Shown in pieces: positions 26,476 to 35,649 of a stretch of 64,000 nucleotides of DNA; the first letter of the stretch is position 1, and the number at the start of each line of letters is the position of its first letter. The notes below the pieces were generated by a model. It was given only the letters and a program-made list of their open reading frames with translations. It searched no databases and was not told where the DNA came from. Position numbers and translations under genes: made by a program. The DNA comes from HXMU1420-2 sp034670145. GTDB lineage: Bacteria; Pseudomonadota; Alphaproteobacteria; Rhodobacterales; Rhodobacteraceae. The DNA is taken from contig JAXMOA010000017.1 of NCBI GenBank assembly GCA_034670145.1, forward strand, positions 1-64,000, written 5' to 3'.

Positions 26476-26918
26476 GTCTTGGTCAAACCTCCAAAGCGAA
26501 CATTCGATCCGCCTACCAAGCTTACCTATTGACATTTGAGTCGCCGTTACTCTGGTCAGTCCATTTTGCTATCGCAAAAGGTGGATCACAGAAAACAGAG
26601 TGGAAGACACAGTTTTTGAAGTGCCACACATGTGGGCCAGCATCATTCTTACAATCCCCGGTGTCCTGCCAGCCGATCTCATGGCTCGCCATTTGACGCT
26701 TCAAGACGGGTGAGACCAAGGTCAGAAAATACGAAAACAGCCATTGAGTCGGCCGACTTTCCGTTTTTGCGTTGCTCGGAAATCCGATTAGACAAAACGA
26801 TCTCCGTTGGATACGACGTGGTCGAAGGCGGTATCAACACCCGCCAAAGTCGAAGCGAGCCTGTTTCATCTGATTTATCAGCTCGACAAACTGGTCTGGA
26901 ATTTGGTGGAGAAAACCG
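26476..26918. other. Intergenic region, nothing recognised
   Basis: These 443 bp lie between the recombinase remnant and the beta-propeller gene. Frames on both strands are short or overlap the propeller gene and lack family features. The promoter of the propeller gene is expected here. Confidence 0.4.
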
Positions 26919-27830
26919 ATGGAATGGGAAAAGCTTGGAAGGGTCTTCGAACCAAACGGGACTTCGACTTGGGCAAAGCACTCTGCGTTGCAGCCAACGC
27001 CGATAGTTCTGGATGACAAGATCCGAGTATTTTGCGGTTTTCGGGACGACGACGGCATGAGCCGAGTGGGGTACGTCGATGTTTCTGCAGATGATCCCCA
27101 AAAAATCATTCGAGTATCTCAAGAACCGGTTCTTGATGTTGGGGATTTTGGAACTTTTGATCATCACGGTGTGGTGCCGTGTGCCGTCGTTAAGAAGAAA
27201 GACGAAATCCATCTCTACTATGCAGGTTATCTTCGAGGCGAAAAAGTGCGCTTCCAAGTGTTTGGTGGGTTGGCGATCAGCAAGGATGGAGGCGAAACAT
27301 TTTCCCGCCACTCTCCAATCCCTGTTCTCGACCGAACCCCCGAAGAGCCTCTCTTTCGCGTCATCCATTCCATATTTTGGGAAGAGGGAAAATGGCGCAC
27401 CTGGTATGGCGCAGGCAAGGAGTTCATCCAAGGGAGAAACAAGACCTTGCCGGTCTATAACATCAGATACATGGAATCTGTGGACGGCTTGAGCTTTCCT
27501 TCCTCTGGCAGCCTTGCGGTGGACAATCTTGAGGGAGAACATCGTGTTGGACGCCCTTATGTCATCAGACAGAATGGCAGCTACATCATGTTCTTTGGTA
27601 AGGGCAAAGAGGAAGAGCCTTATCGCTTGACCTATGCCGTTTCCAAAGACGGCTACACCTGGACACGCCAAGGCGACATCAAGGGTCTGACCCTCTCAGA
27701 TGATGGCTGGGATTCCGAAATGATGGCATATCCCGCGGTCGTAACCACAGGGACCGGCACTTACCTGTTTTACAATGGCAACAACTACGGCCGCGAAGGC
27801 TTCGGTTGCGCCAAGCTCTTGTCCTGGTGA
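26919..27830 (+). CDS. Five-bladed beta-propeller protein (GH43/GH130-like)
   Basis: This 303-residue protein has repeating propeller blades: HSALQPTPIVLDDKIRVFCG, HLYYAGYLRG, WRTWYGAGKEF, YIMFFGKG and YLFYNGNNYGREGFG. The pattern of SKDG and D-H turns (AISKDGGETFSRH, AVSKDGYTWTR) is like that of GH43, GH32 or GH130 glycosidases and related proteins of polysaccharide gene clusters. There is no signal peptide, so it should be cytoplasmic. A hydrolytic or phosphorolytic role is uncertain. It ends 3 bp from the end of the convergent glycosyltransferase gene. Confidence 0.7.
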   Translation: MEWEKLGRVFEPNGTSTWAKHSALQPTPIVLDDKIRVFCGFRDDDGMSRVGYVDVSADDPQKIIRVSQEPVLDVGDFGTFDHHGVVPCAVVKKKDEIHLYYAGYLRGEKVRFQVFGGLAISKDGGETFSRHSPIPVLDRTPEEPLFRVIHSIFWEEGKWRTWYGAGKEFIQGRNKTLPVYNIRYMESVDGLSFPSSGSLAVDNLEGEHRVGRPYVIRQNGSYIMFFGKGKEEEPYRLTYAVSKDGYTWTRQGDIKGLTLSDDGWDSEMMAYPAVVTTGTGTYLFYNGNNYGREGFGCAKLLSW

Positions 27831-27833
27831 CGA

Positions 27834-29279
27834 TTATCCAAGAATCATGCGTCTTTTCAAGGTTCGGGCGGTTTCTTTGGAAAGACCCATCCGCCCGACC
27901 TGCCGCATGAGGCTCAACCGCTTCCAAACAGGTAGTTTCCGCCAGATCCGTTTGGGGACCAGAAGGCGTCCAGCTGCTTTCCAGTTTTCAGCGTTATAGT
28001 AGATGGACCGATTTCCAAGACTCACAAGGGAAGCTGGCAATTCGGCGCCTTCTCCTTTGGCAGATGCAAGAACGCGCTGAACCGTTGCCTCTGTGGACAT
28101 TTCGCTAGCTATTCGGTGTCTCGCGAGGCTGACCCTCGGAGGGAATTGCCCACCGTTCAGATAAGTGGACACCTCAAGAAGCAGTTCATCTTCGCTGTTA
28201 CAACGCACCTCATCAGCTGGGCTTATGCCAAGCGAAGATTGACGGTTAAGACCAAAGGTCGCGACCCCCTGTATGATAGCTTCAGAGAAGACGGTGCCCC
28301 CATCCATCGGAAAACTATCTACATAGCATGAGGCTTTCTGATACTCGCCCTTCACGACATCAGGCGGCAACACGCCCTTGAAGTGAACACGATTGGGAAA
28401 CCTGTCTCGCAGCCCGGTCCACCATTCCTCAGCTCCGCTTGGCCCCACCAGTACAACATCATTGGGCACCCGGTCCAAGAGTTTCTCAAGAAACCGTGCA
28501 AAGTCCAATTCGGACGAGGGACGGTATTTTCCCGGACCACCAATGGTCAGAATCGGGCCTTCACGCCTGTCATCAGATATGTCCGTCGTTTCGCTTGTGA
28601 TCGGGATACCCATGAAGTGCTGAGCTCTTGCGCTGCGACATTCATTTGTGGTTCTCCACCCCGTTGCGCAGATCTCCAGTACAGCGTCTGCAGCACCATG
28701 ACCGAAGGAAAATACGTGATCCGCATGGTTCACGAACAAGACCTTCTTCCCAGCATGCCGCAAGGCCCTCGCCGCTAGAGCAGTGCCAATGTCGTCAGGA
28801 TGAATGTGCATCAGCACGACATCAGCATGTGTGGCCATCGCAAAACAATTTCGCGCTCTTTGCGCCCTGTTCCCCTTCAGCACAAACGTGTTCTGCAAAG
28901 CCTGCGGAAGGTTGTTTTTGAATTTGCCTGCAATCTTTTGCGACACGAGCAATGATTGCCTGACACCGGCTCCGTCCAGCCCCATGGCCAGCAGTTGCAG
29001 CAAACGGGTATGGCCGCCCGACGCGTAGACACGGGTCACCAGGTGGCACCAGGAACCGTCGCTCTCTTCCGGATCCCTAGAAACCTGGAACTCGCCTTTC
29101 CATTGCTCGAAGAGCGCCCTTTCCAGTTCCTCATCTCCAAAGAAACCGGAAATATTATCCCAGTGCAGACGGCCATAAATCGAGGCTAGAACCAGTGCGG
29201 TATCAAAATTCTTTGCTGCCAGCACCTCCGCTCGCAAGAGCGCCGAGAGTTCGTCCAGTTCAAGCAAATTTGTAGTCAT
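27834..29279 (-). CDS. Glycosyltransferase (GT-B type)
   Basis: From the ATG at 29279 (AGGA about 10 nt upstream) this encodes 481 residues. The N-terminal 80 residues are a helical extension. Then come YASGGHTRLLQLLAMGL (typical of GT-B acceptor domains), FVNHADHVFSFG, and a C-terminal nucleotide-sugar half with GGPGKYRPSSELDF, LVGPSGAEEWW, VHFKGVLPPDVV and DSFPMDGGTVFSEAIIQGVA. It probably adds a sugar to a surface glycan or protein. Together with the convergent propeller gene it suggests an imported glycan module. The acceptor is unknown. Confidence 0.7.
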   Translation of the reverse strand: MTTNLLELDELSALLRAEVLAAKNFDTALVLASIYGRLHWDNISGFFGDEELERALFEQWKGEFQVSRDPEESDGSWCHLVTRVYASGGHTRLLQLLAMGLDGAGVRQSLLVSQKIAGKFKNNLPQALQNTFVLKGNRAQRARNCFAMATHADVVLMHIHPDDIGTALAARALRHAGKKVLFVNHADHVFSFGHGAADAVLEICATGWRTTNECRSARAQHFMGIPITSETTDISDDRREGPILTIGGPGKYRPSSELDFARFLEKLLDRVPNDVVLVGPSGAEEWWTGLRDRFPNRVHFKGVLPPDVVKGEYQKASCYVDSFPMDGGTVFSEAIIQGVATFGLNRQSSLGISPADEVRCNSEDELLLEVSTYLNGGQFPPRVSLARHRIASEMSTEATVQRVLASAKGEGAELPASLVSLGNRSIYYNAENWKAAGRLLVPKRIWRKLPVWKRLSLMRQVGRMGLSKETARTLKRRMILG

Positions 29280-29792
29280 TCTGATTTGTCCTGACCTGTT
29301 TGTCTGTCCCAAAATCATGGCGAGAAATGCTCTGACGGGTTTGGAGCGTTGCCGATCTATACTGCACATCGGAGGTTGGCGACCATGGGCCTGTCACTTT
29401 TCCAGCCTTTCCAAGTTTCACGAGCTAAGACCGGCCGCCGCATTGCGCACTTTCGCCGATGCCAACGACTGAGACCAATGTCTGCTTTGGCCGGGATCGC
29501 CAGCGACACAAAGTCCGCTTCCCGCCCGTTCCGTCAATCGCGACCGGCCCAAAGGAGACATCCAACCGCCGTCGCGAATGCTGCGGTGCGGCCCGTCAAA
29601 CCGGACATTCGCTTCGAACATGCGGTTTTTGCTAGAAAGCTGTGATAGCGTGTTTTCAAGTTTAGCTCTCGCCTGGCGAGTTTGAAACAATTGGCGGAAA
29701 TTGGAGCGTTGATGCAACCGGTGCGGTATTTGCTATTTGGAAATTTCCTTCCATTCTCGACTAGCAATTCGAGGCAAACGGAAACCTGATCC
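29280..29792. other. Intergenic region with repeat remnant and divergent promoters
   Basis: These 513 bp lie between the divergent glycosyltransferase and LacI genes. Bases 29508-29553 match the dispersed repeat at 21963-22007. A small palindrome at 29668-29680 may be an operator. There is no convincing gene. Confidence 0.45.
29668..29680. promoter_or_regulatory. Palindrome upstream of the LacI gene, candidate operator
   Basis: CTCGCC-T-GGCGAG is a perfect 13-bp palindrome. It is flanked by TTTTCAAG on the left and TTTGAAAC on the right, which are themselves nearly inverted. It lies 112 bp before the LacI-type gene. LacI-family proteins bind such symmetric sites, often near their own gene. 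No test is possible here. Confidence 0.3.
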
Positions 29793-30773
29793 ATGCGAGT
29801 AACGGCACGCGACATAGCACAAAAGTGCGAGACATCTCTTGCTGCGGTCTCAAGGGCATTTCGTGCTGATGCATCCATAAGCACAGAATTGCGGCGGCGC
29901 ATTTTGGATGAAGCACAAAGGAGTGGTTATCAACCGCCTGCCCGGCGGGTGCGATCGAACAACCAGACGTTTTCAATTGCGATCATCATTGGTGAAATTG
30001 AGAATCCGTTTAATGCACTTGCATTGACGCAGTTTTCCGCAAGTAGCGCCGTGTTGGGTTGGGACATGACCACCTTTGTCATTCCGCCGTCAGGCAGGTT
30101 AGACGCTACGATGGATCAAGTCCTGGCCGCGGACCTCGATGTGGTTGTGCTTGCGTCGGTAGAGCTGTCTTCTGAGCTTGCAAGCGTATGTCGAGAGCGG
30201 GCATTGCCGGTAATCTACTTCAATCGCATCCAGACCGACGCCAACATGGTGGCCGTCTGTACCGACAATTACGGTGGTGGTCGGCTGGCGGCGGAGCGAT
30301 TGCTCACGTTGGGCTGCAAAACACTTTCATTTGTTGGCGGACGCGCTGAGACGTCGACACATCTTGAACGGAGGCGCGGATTTCTGGATGTTTTGGTGGG
30401 CCAGGATCGATTACTCGCATATGACGAGGTGGGTAATTTCGACTATGATACCGCCCGAGCTGTCGGCGAGACCCTTTTTAGCAAACCAAGGCCGCCCGAT
30501 GGCGTCTTTTGCGCAAACGATAACATGGCATTTGCGCTCATCGATGCCGCAGATGCCGCAGGTCTCGAACCGGGAAAATCGGTTTTTATCATCGGATACG
30601 ACAACGTACCGATGGCAAGTTGGAACCGCTATCAGCTGACAACGGTAAGTCAGCAGGTTGATCAGATGGTCGACGACACAATCAAGCTGATCCCGCAGAA
30701 GGTTAAAAATACCGTACCGGGTGGCGTGATAAAAGTGGTTCCATCAAAGCTGATTGTCCGTCAAAGCGGCTAA
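29793..30773 (+). CDS. LacI family transcriptional regulator
   Basis: This is a 326-residue protein. The N-terminal HTH (residues 3-50) reads VTARDIAQKCETSLAAVSRA with the hinge GYQPPARRVRS. The sugar-binding domain (about 60-325) contains IAIIIGEIENPFNALAL, TDNYGGGRLAAERLL and GVFCANDNMAFALIDA. It most likely represses the neighbouring dehydrogenase gene, 167 bp downstream on the same strand, and perhaps the ABC operon, in response to the transported compound or an intermediate. Confidence 0.88.
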   Translation: MRVTARDIAQKCETSLAAVSRAFRADASISTELRRRILDEAQRSGYQPPARRVRSNNQTFSIAIIIGEIENPFNALALTQFSASSAVLGWDMTTFVIPPSGRLDATMDQVLAADLDVVVLASVELSSELASVCRERALPVIYFNRIQTDANMVAVCTDNYGGGRLAAERLLTLGCKTLSFVGGRAETSTHLERRRGFLDVLVGQDRLLAYDEVGNFDYDTARAVGETLFSKPRPPDGVFCANDNMAFALIDAADAAGLEPGKSVFIIGYDNVPMASWNRYQLTTVSQQVDQMVDDTIKLIPQKVKNTVPGGVIKVVPSKLIVRQSG

Positions 30774-30940
30774 ATCATGAAAATTTTCATTGCTGCATGC
30801 CCGCGGTAGCCGGACCCCCTTGCAGCAACTATACCTTGGCGCATCAGGGCGAAGCCAGTGCCCAGTTCATTTGAAACGTAGGCACGAAGACGTGCGCAAA
30901 CTCCGCTCGCCCCAGAGCGGTAGCAGGAGGAGTATGCCCT

Positions 30941-32272
30941 ATGGCAATGGAATATTTAAAGACCGGCAAACCAGCCGAAGACCGCGCGGAAGATGACGCC
31001 AAAACTCGCGCTGTTGTCGAAGCAACCCTGGCTGATATCGAAGCGCGCGGTGATGCTGCGGTGCGCGATTTGAGCGAGAAATTTGATAAATATAGCCCCG
31101 ACGCCTTTCGGCTTGGCCAGGAAGATATTGAAGGGTTGATCGCTCAGCTCACCGTCCGCGAATTGGCCGATATCAGGTTTGCACAAGAACAGGTCCGCAA
31201 CTTTGCCCAGGCGCAGCGCGACTCGATGCTCGACGTCGAGATTGAGACGATGCCTGGCGTCATTTTGGGTCACAAGAACATCCCGGTCCAGTCTGTCGGT
31301 TGCTATGTTCCTGGCGGGAAATTTCCGATGGTTGCCTCTGCCCATATGTCAGTGGCTACTGCGGCCGTGGCAGGCGTTCCACGGATCGTCGCTTGTACCC
31401 CACCGTTCAACGGTAAGCCCAACCCTGCCGTGATCGCTGCGATGCACTTGGGCGGGGCGCATGAAATCTATGTCCTGGGCGGCATTCAAGGCATCGGTGC
31501 GATGGCGCTTGGCACCGAAACGATTGAGCCAGTGCATATGCTGGTCGGACCTGGAAACGCGTTTGTCGCCGAAGCCAAGAGACAGCTTTATGGGCGTGTC
31601 GGCATCGACTTATTCGCCGGCCCGACAGAGACGATGGTCATTGCCGATGAAACCGCAGCAGATGCAGAGCTTTGCGCAACCGACCTTTTGGGGCAAGCCG
31701 AGCATGGGTACAACAGCCCATGCGTGCTTTTGACCAATTCACACAAGCTGGCCGAAGACACGTTGGCGGAAATCGAACGGCTGCTTGGCATCCTTCCGAC
31801 CGCCGATACGGCGCGAGTATCCTGGGAAGAGTATGGCGAGGTGATCGTCTGCGACACCTATGATGACATGCTTGCCGTGGCAGATGATATCGCATCAGAG
31901 CACGTGCAAGTGATGACCGACCGCGATGACTGGTTTCTCGAAAATATGACCTGCTACGGCGCGCTGTTCCTTGGGCCACGCACCAATGTGGCGAATGGTG
32001 ACAAGGTCATTGGCACCAACCATACGCTTCCGACCAAGAAGGCGGGTCGCTATACTGGCGGGCTATGGGTTGGCAAATTCATGAAAACCCACAGCTATCA
32101 GCGGGTCACGACCGATGAAGCGGCAACGCTGATCGGCGAATACGGCTCACGCTTGTGTATGCTTGAAGGCTTTGCTGGCCATGCCGAACAATGCAACATC
32201 CGGGTTCGGCGATATGGGGGCATCAATGTGCCCTATGCCGAAGGTGCGCCCTATCGCTTGGCAGCCGGGTAA
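30941..32272 (+). CDS. Histidinol dehydrogenase family enzyme (HisD/HpsN-like)
   Basis: This is a 443-residue NAD- and zinc-dependent dehydrogenase. The family motifs are complete: VPGGKFPMVASAHMSVA, GIQGIGAMALGTETI, VGPGNAFVAEAKRQLYG, IDLFAGPTE, DLLGQAEHGYNSPC with the zinc-binding Gln and His, GTNHTLPT and GHAEQCNIR with further histidines. The N terminus EYLKTGKP...DRAEDDAK is like that of HpsN, which oxidises 2,3-dihydroxypropane-1-sulfonate to sulfolactate, rather than of biosynthetic HisD. No his genes are nearby; the partners are catabolic. AGGAGG precedes the ATG at 30941. The substrate is not proven. Confidence 0.8.
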   Translation: MAMEYLKTGKPAEDRAEDDAKTRAVVEATLADIEARGDAAVRDLSEKFDKYSPDAFRLGQEDIEGLIAQLTVRELADIRFAQEQVRNFAQAQRDSMLDVEIETMPGVILGHKNIPVQSVGCYVPGGKFPMVASAHMSVATAAVAGVPRIVACTPPFNGKPNPAVIAAMHLGGAHEIYVLGGIQGIGAMALGTETIEPVHMLVGPGNAFVAEAKRQLYGRVGIDLFAGPTETMVIADETAADAELCATDLLGQAEHGYNSPCVLLTNSHKLAEDTLAEIERLLGILPTADTARVSWEEYGEVIVCDTYDDMLAVADDIASEHVQVMTDRDDWFLENMTCYGALFLGPRTNVANGDKVIGTNHTLPTKKAGRYTGGLWVGKFMKTHSYQRVTTDEAATLIGEYGSRLCMLEGFAGHAEQCNIRVRRYGGINVPYAEGAPYRLAAG

Positions 32273-32278
32273 AGATCA

Positions 32279-32306
32279 GTTGGGGCTCCGAAACAGGAGC
32301 TCCAAC
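32279..32306. terminator. Bidirectional hairpin between convergent catabolic transcripts
   Basis: GTTGGGGCTCC (32279-32289) pairs with GGAGCTCCAAC (32296-32306) over a 6-nt loop, with one G-T pair. It lies between the end of the dehydrogenase gene and the end of the eight-gene minus-strand operon, so it can terminate both. Confidence 0.6.
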
Positions 32307-32318
32307 GCAACGGTCGTC

Positions 32319-32888
32319 TTAGCCGCGCTTGTCCAAAGCGTGGCGCCAGTCGTTCCAGCCGGCATCGACCGAGGACGGTGCTGCGTGCCATTCCGGCATC
32401 GCAAGACCGGTCGCTGGGTCCTTGTCAGGGATTGGCAACATCATGATCCGTTTGCAGGCGCGTTTGTAGTCCTCTTCGCTCAAGAACTCTTCCTCAATGT
32501 CATCCCAATCGCGCCCCAGCGGATAGCCACCGCACATATGAATGTCTTTGGATGTACCGACGTTCTCATGGCTGACGCCAGCGGGCATGACGATTACGTC
32601 CCCGGCTTCGATACGCACTTTCGTCCAACCACCTTCGCCGACAGAAAGCTTGAACTCCATCCAGCCTTGCGCGCAGCCAAGGCATTCATGCGTAGTCGAG
32701 TGAAAATGCGCGTATTCATAGACGCCTGGGTAGTCCCAGTTGTTGGACCATCCCTTGGAGCGAAAGCGCTCTTTGATCGCGCCCGAACCGCCGCCGGGCA
32801 CAGCGTTGCGATGCACGAGCAACGGGAAACGGCTGTTGGGGATCATGCCCTGCGGCATGGATGAATAGGTTTCGGTTTTGATCGACAT
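32319..32888 (-). CDS. YjlB-like cupin domain protein
   Basis: This 189-residue protein resembles the YjlB cupins. GWSNNWDYPGVYEYAHFHST followed by HECLGCAQGW gives the metal-binding first cupin motif (His-X-His and Glu), and AGDVIVMPAGVSHENVG is the second. Such proteins are metal-binding and may isomerise or otherwise handle sugars or acids. The ATG at 32888 follows AAGGAGGGAACCG. It is the last gene of the minus-strand operon, 36 bp after the hydrolase. A role in catabolism is inferred from context. Confidence 0.75.
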   Translation of the reverse strand: MSIKTETYSSMPQGMIPNSRFPLLVHRNAVPGGGSGAIKERFRSKGWSNNWDYPGVYEYAHFHSTTHECLGCAQGWMEFKLSVGEGGWTKVRIEAGDVIVMPAGVSHENVGTSKDIHMCGGYPLGRDWDDIEEEFLSEEDYKRACKRIMMLPIPDKDPATGLAMPEWHAAPSSVDAGWNDWRHALDKRG

Positions 32889-32924
32889 CGGTTCCCTCCT
32901 TGTTGGATCAAACATGAATGCAAG

Positions 32925-33701
32925 TCATGTGACGTTGCGCATTCGGCTTCGGATTTCAGCATTCAGCGTGCTGGACGGATCTGACAGCGCATCAAGCACC
33001 GTCATGTGATGGGCACCAGGTACCGTGAACGTGCCCGCGCCGTGGATGCTGGCAAAGACATGGGCCTGCCTGTGAAACTCGGCAGTCTCTGTCTCGCCAA
33101 CCGCAACAAGCACGTGTTGGGCTGGGCGGTCGGTCCAAAGGTCGATGGGGCTTTGCCCCATGATGTCGTCAGCTGTCAGCCCAACCTCGTTTCGCAGAAA
33201 TGTCCAAGGCAGGGGCGTCAAGTCGTAAAGCCCGCTGACGCTCACGGCACCGCACACAATGTCAGGCAAACGCAATGCGCCCATGACAGCCAGATGTCCG
33301 CCCGCCGAATGGCCGATCACCATCAAACGGGCGCCCGTTTTATCCGCGAGTGCTTTCAAACCATCGAGTGCGTCTTCGACGATGTCAGCGAGCGCCACCT
33401 CGGGCAAAAGCCGATATTCCAGGTTGGCGACAGCACCATGATCTTCGGCGAAATGCGGCAAAAGAAACCTGTGCATGTCCGCCGTAAGCGCGCGCCAATA
33501 ACCGCCGTGGATGAACACCGGCAACACTCGCGCGGGTGTCCCGGCCCATTCGACAAACTGCCTTGCATGCTCACCATAAGGGACCCTCTCGAATTGGATC
33601 GAACAGGTCTTACTGCGCACCATCATGCGCTCAAGGTAGTCGTCGAAATCCGGCAACACGCGTCGGAAGTTGAATTGACTGTCCCAATAGCTTTGCGTCA
33701 T
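32925..33701 (-). CDS. Alpha/beta hydrolase (kynurenine-formamidase-like)
   Basis: This is a 258-residue hydrolase with the oxyanion-hole HGGYWR motif and nucleophile elbow GHSAGG. A Glu/Asp and the late His (PGAHHMTVLD) complete a catalytic triad. It is closest in layout to arylformamidase/BD-FAE-type esterases. No signal peptide is seen. Its start overlaps the stop of the IclR-like gene by 4 bp, so translation is coupled. It probably cleaves an ester, lactone or amide on the pathway served by the transporter. Confidence 0.78.
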   Translation of the reverse strand: MTQSYWDSQFNFRRVLPDFDDYLERMMVRSKTCSIQFERVPYGEHARQFVEWAGTPARVLPVFIHGGYWRALTADMHRFLLPHFAEDHGAVANLEYRLLPEVALADIVEDALDGLKALADKTGARLMVIGHSAGGHLAVMGALRLPDIVCGAVSVSGLYDLTPLPWTFLRNEVGLTADDIMGQSPIDLWTDRPAQHVLVAVGETETAEFHRQAHVFASIHGAGTFTVPGAHHMTVLDALSDPSSTLNAEIRSRMRNVT

Positions 33702-34312
33702 GACGAGATCTGCCGTGATGCTAGCACAAGCGCTTGCCCCAGCGCCGCTTCGGGCGCGCGTCCGGGGCTCAACGCAAATCCCAAAACGGCAGTGAAGTCC
33801 TCGTTTTCAGAGACCCGGATCAACAGCGTCTGAAGACGGTTCTGCGCTTCACCGGAGTAGGTCGATAAACCCGCCTCAAGAGGTTCTCCGTCCTCAAAGT
33901 CATGTGGCTTTTCGTGCCGGTAATGCGGTTCCAGCCAGAGATGGCGTGACGCACGCCCAATCGAATACGGTCCCATTGAAACATCGATGCCAGATTGAAG
34001 GGCGAGGAATGAGGTGTGTTGCGTTTCCTCGCGCAAGCGCCGAAGGACCGGTGCGATGACCAGCGCAAGGCGACCAAAGCCAAACCCGCTAAGCGCAGTA
34101 CGTTGGGCCGCTGCACCTTGCAGGAAAACCCCACTTTCGTCGCGCCGCAGAAACCCTTCGGTCTCCAACATCGCTGTGTGCCGGTACCCGGTCGTCATTT
34201 GATGCCCGCTATTCTCGATCAGGCGAACCGGTTTGGCATGTATCGCGTTGGCCGAAGCTTCGATCAGCGCCTCGAACCCCTCAACGGCTTTATCATAGGG
34301 TCCCGCGCTCAT
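33698..34312 (-). CDS. Short IclR-like regulator
   Basis: This is a 204-residue protein. Residues 7-75 look like an IclR winged helix: the recognition part reads YRHTAMLETEGFLRRDESGV. The remaining 130 residues are shorter than an IclR effector domain but keep its helical opening (ALVIAPVLRRLREETQHTSF). Its start overlaps the stop of the fused regulator by 4 bp (ATGA), and its stop overlaps the hydrolase start. It may partner or antagonise the fused regulator. The family call is less sure than for its neighbours. Confidence 0.55.
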   Translation of the reverse strand: MSAGPYDKAVEGFEALIEASANAIHAKPVRLIENSGHQMTTGYRHTAMLETEGFLRRDESGVFLQGAAAQRTALSGFGFGRLALVIAPVLRRLREETQHTSFLALQSGIDVSMGPYSIGRASRHLWLEPHYRHEKPHDFEDGEPLEAGLSTYSGEAQNRLQTLLIRVSENEDFTAVLGFALSPGRAPEAALGQALVLASRQISS

Positions 34313-35640
34313 GATGCGGCCCTGCCTTCGCCGAGTTGCAGTGCAGGGCCCTGAGACAGGATCGCGTCATCATCCAGCCCCCATTGTACGTGCAGCTCGG
34401 CCCAGGTGGCGGCCTTGACGGATTGTGTCTCTAACCCGCGTGGAAGGATAATCTGGACCGGCACCTCAACGCGCTGCGGCACAGGTTGCCCTTGTAGGAT
34501 ATAAAGCGCGACTTCAAGCGCGCGGGCCCCCATGCTTGCAGGATAGTCAAGTGCAACCATCGGAACCTTCTTTTCAAGGCAGAGCTTGTACATGCCATTG
34601 AGATCGCCACCTGAATGCGCTGGAACACTCAGGTTTCGGCGCAAGAACTGCTGGACCGATCCGAAACCTTGCAAGCCGCTATCGCACCAAACGCCATCTG
34701 GCGGTCGGCCGGCATCGTCCAGTAGTCGTCCGATTGTCAAAAGACCGCTTTCGGGGGTCCAATCTGTATGGCTGACGAATTCAACGTGGATCCCGGGAAA
34801 CTGCGATAGAACCGAAAGCGCCGCTTGTTGGCGACGGATCGCCGGGCTAGCCCCTTCCAGACCTGACAACATCCAAACCCGTCCCTGTCCCTTAAGATGC
34901 TCAGCAAGCCAAAGAGCGCTGATGCGGCCGATACGATGATCGGAGGCCGTTACGAATGCTGTCAGCGAGGATCTGTCATTGGGGCGGCGATCAACGGCAA
35001 CAATCGGAAGTCCTTCATTGGCAAGGTCCTTCAGCCGGTTGCTGAGGTCCGTATCCGCGACCGACGCTGTTGAAACGAGCAGAATATCAATGCCGTCCGC
35101 CACAAGCGACTCGATCTGCTCGCGTTGGCGAACCGGATCGTCCGCCGCGTCGACGACCAACAACTCAGAGATCTGTTGCCGGTTGGTCTTCTGCGCATAG
35201 GCCAGGCTTTCCTGCATCGCCCGACGCCATGCGTTGGAAACCGACGCGTTGGCAAAGCCAATCCTATACGGCGGATTGGTGCGATACTTTGCTGTCTCAA
35301 CTGTCCGTACAAGTGCGGGGTCCCATTCCAGGTCCGGTGTCCCTTGCGGCTGTTGCGTCGAATCGGGCGTCGCCCGAATTTTTGCCGTATCGGATTGCTC
35401 AATCGCCTCCAGCGGTGCAAAAGCCATCCCGCGCGCCTTCGGGCCCAACCTGACCAGACCATGGTCATACCTTTCGAGCCATCCAGCCCGCGCCAAGGCA
35501 CGCAACAATCCAAAACCGGTTGAACGCGTTGTCCCAAGATCATCGAGGATGTCCTGAGTGCGCCGTGGCGAGTTCACGGCATCGAAGCCTCTCAGGATCG
35601 ATGTAATGCGCTGGATGTTGGATTTGGCGTCGCGGCTCAT
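34309..35640 (-). CDS. IclR-type winged helix fused to a sugar-binding-protein domain
   Basis: This 443-residue protein has residues 7-75 as an IclR-like winged helix (RSTGFGLLRALARAGWLERY with a GLVRLGPKARGM wing). A 50-residue linker follows, then a full periplasmic-binding-protein fold (about 125-430). There is no signal peptide, so the sensor is cytoplasmic. The sensor matches the operon's own exported binding protein at many points: GRISALWLAEHL against GRISAQWLAEKL, CDSGLQGFGS against ADSGLQGSGS, and DYPASMGARALE against DYPPAMGARAFE. It probably senses the transported ligand after uptake and controls this operon. The start lies 9 bp after the permease stop. Confidence 0.8.
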   Translation of the reverse strand: MSRDAKSNIQRITSILRGFDAVNSPRRTQDILDDLGTTRSTGFGLLRALARAGWLERYDHGLVRLGPKARGMAFAPLEAIEQSDTAKIRATPDSTQQPQGTPDLEWDPALVRTVETAKYRTNPPYRIGFANASVSNAWRRAMQESLAYAQKTNRQQISELLVVDAADDPVRQREQIESLVADGIDILLVSTASVADTDLSNRLKDLANEGLPIVAVDRRPNDRSSLTAFVTASDHRIGRISALWLAEHLKGQGRVWMLSGLEGASPAIRRQQAALSVLSQFPGIHVEFVSHTDWTPESGLLTIGRLLDDAGRPPDGVWCDSGLQGFGSVQQFLRRNLSVPAHSGGDLNGMYKLCLEKKVPMVALDYPASMGARALEVALYILQGQPVPQRVEVPVQIILPRGLETQSVKAATWAELHVQWGLDDDAILSQGPALQLGEGRAAS

Positions 35641-35649
35641 GGGGCGTCC

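Noticed and set aside
26679..27671. A 330-residue minus-strand frame opposite the propeller gene
   Set aside because: The plus strand shows clear repeating propeller blades; the minus frame has no domain and no ribosome site.
30941..32272. Assignment as the biosynthetic hisD gene
   Set aside because: No histidine genes are near, the N terminus is HpsN-like and the surroundings are catabolic, so I kept only the family name.
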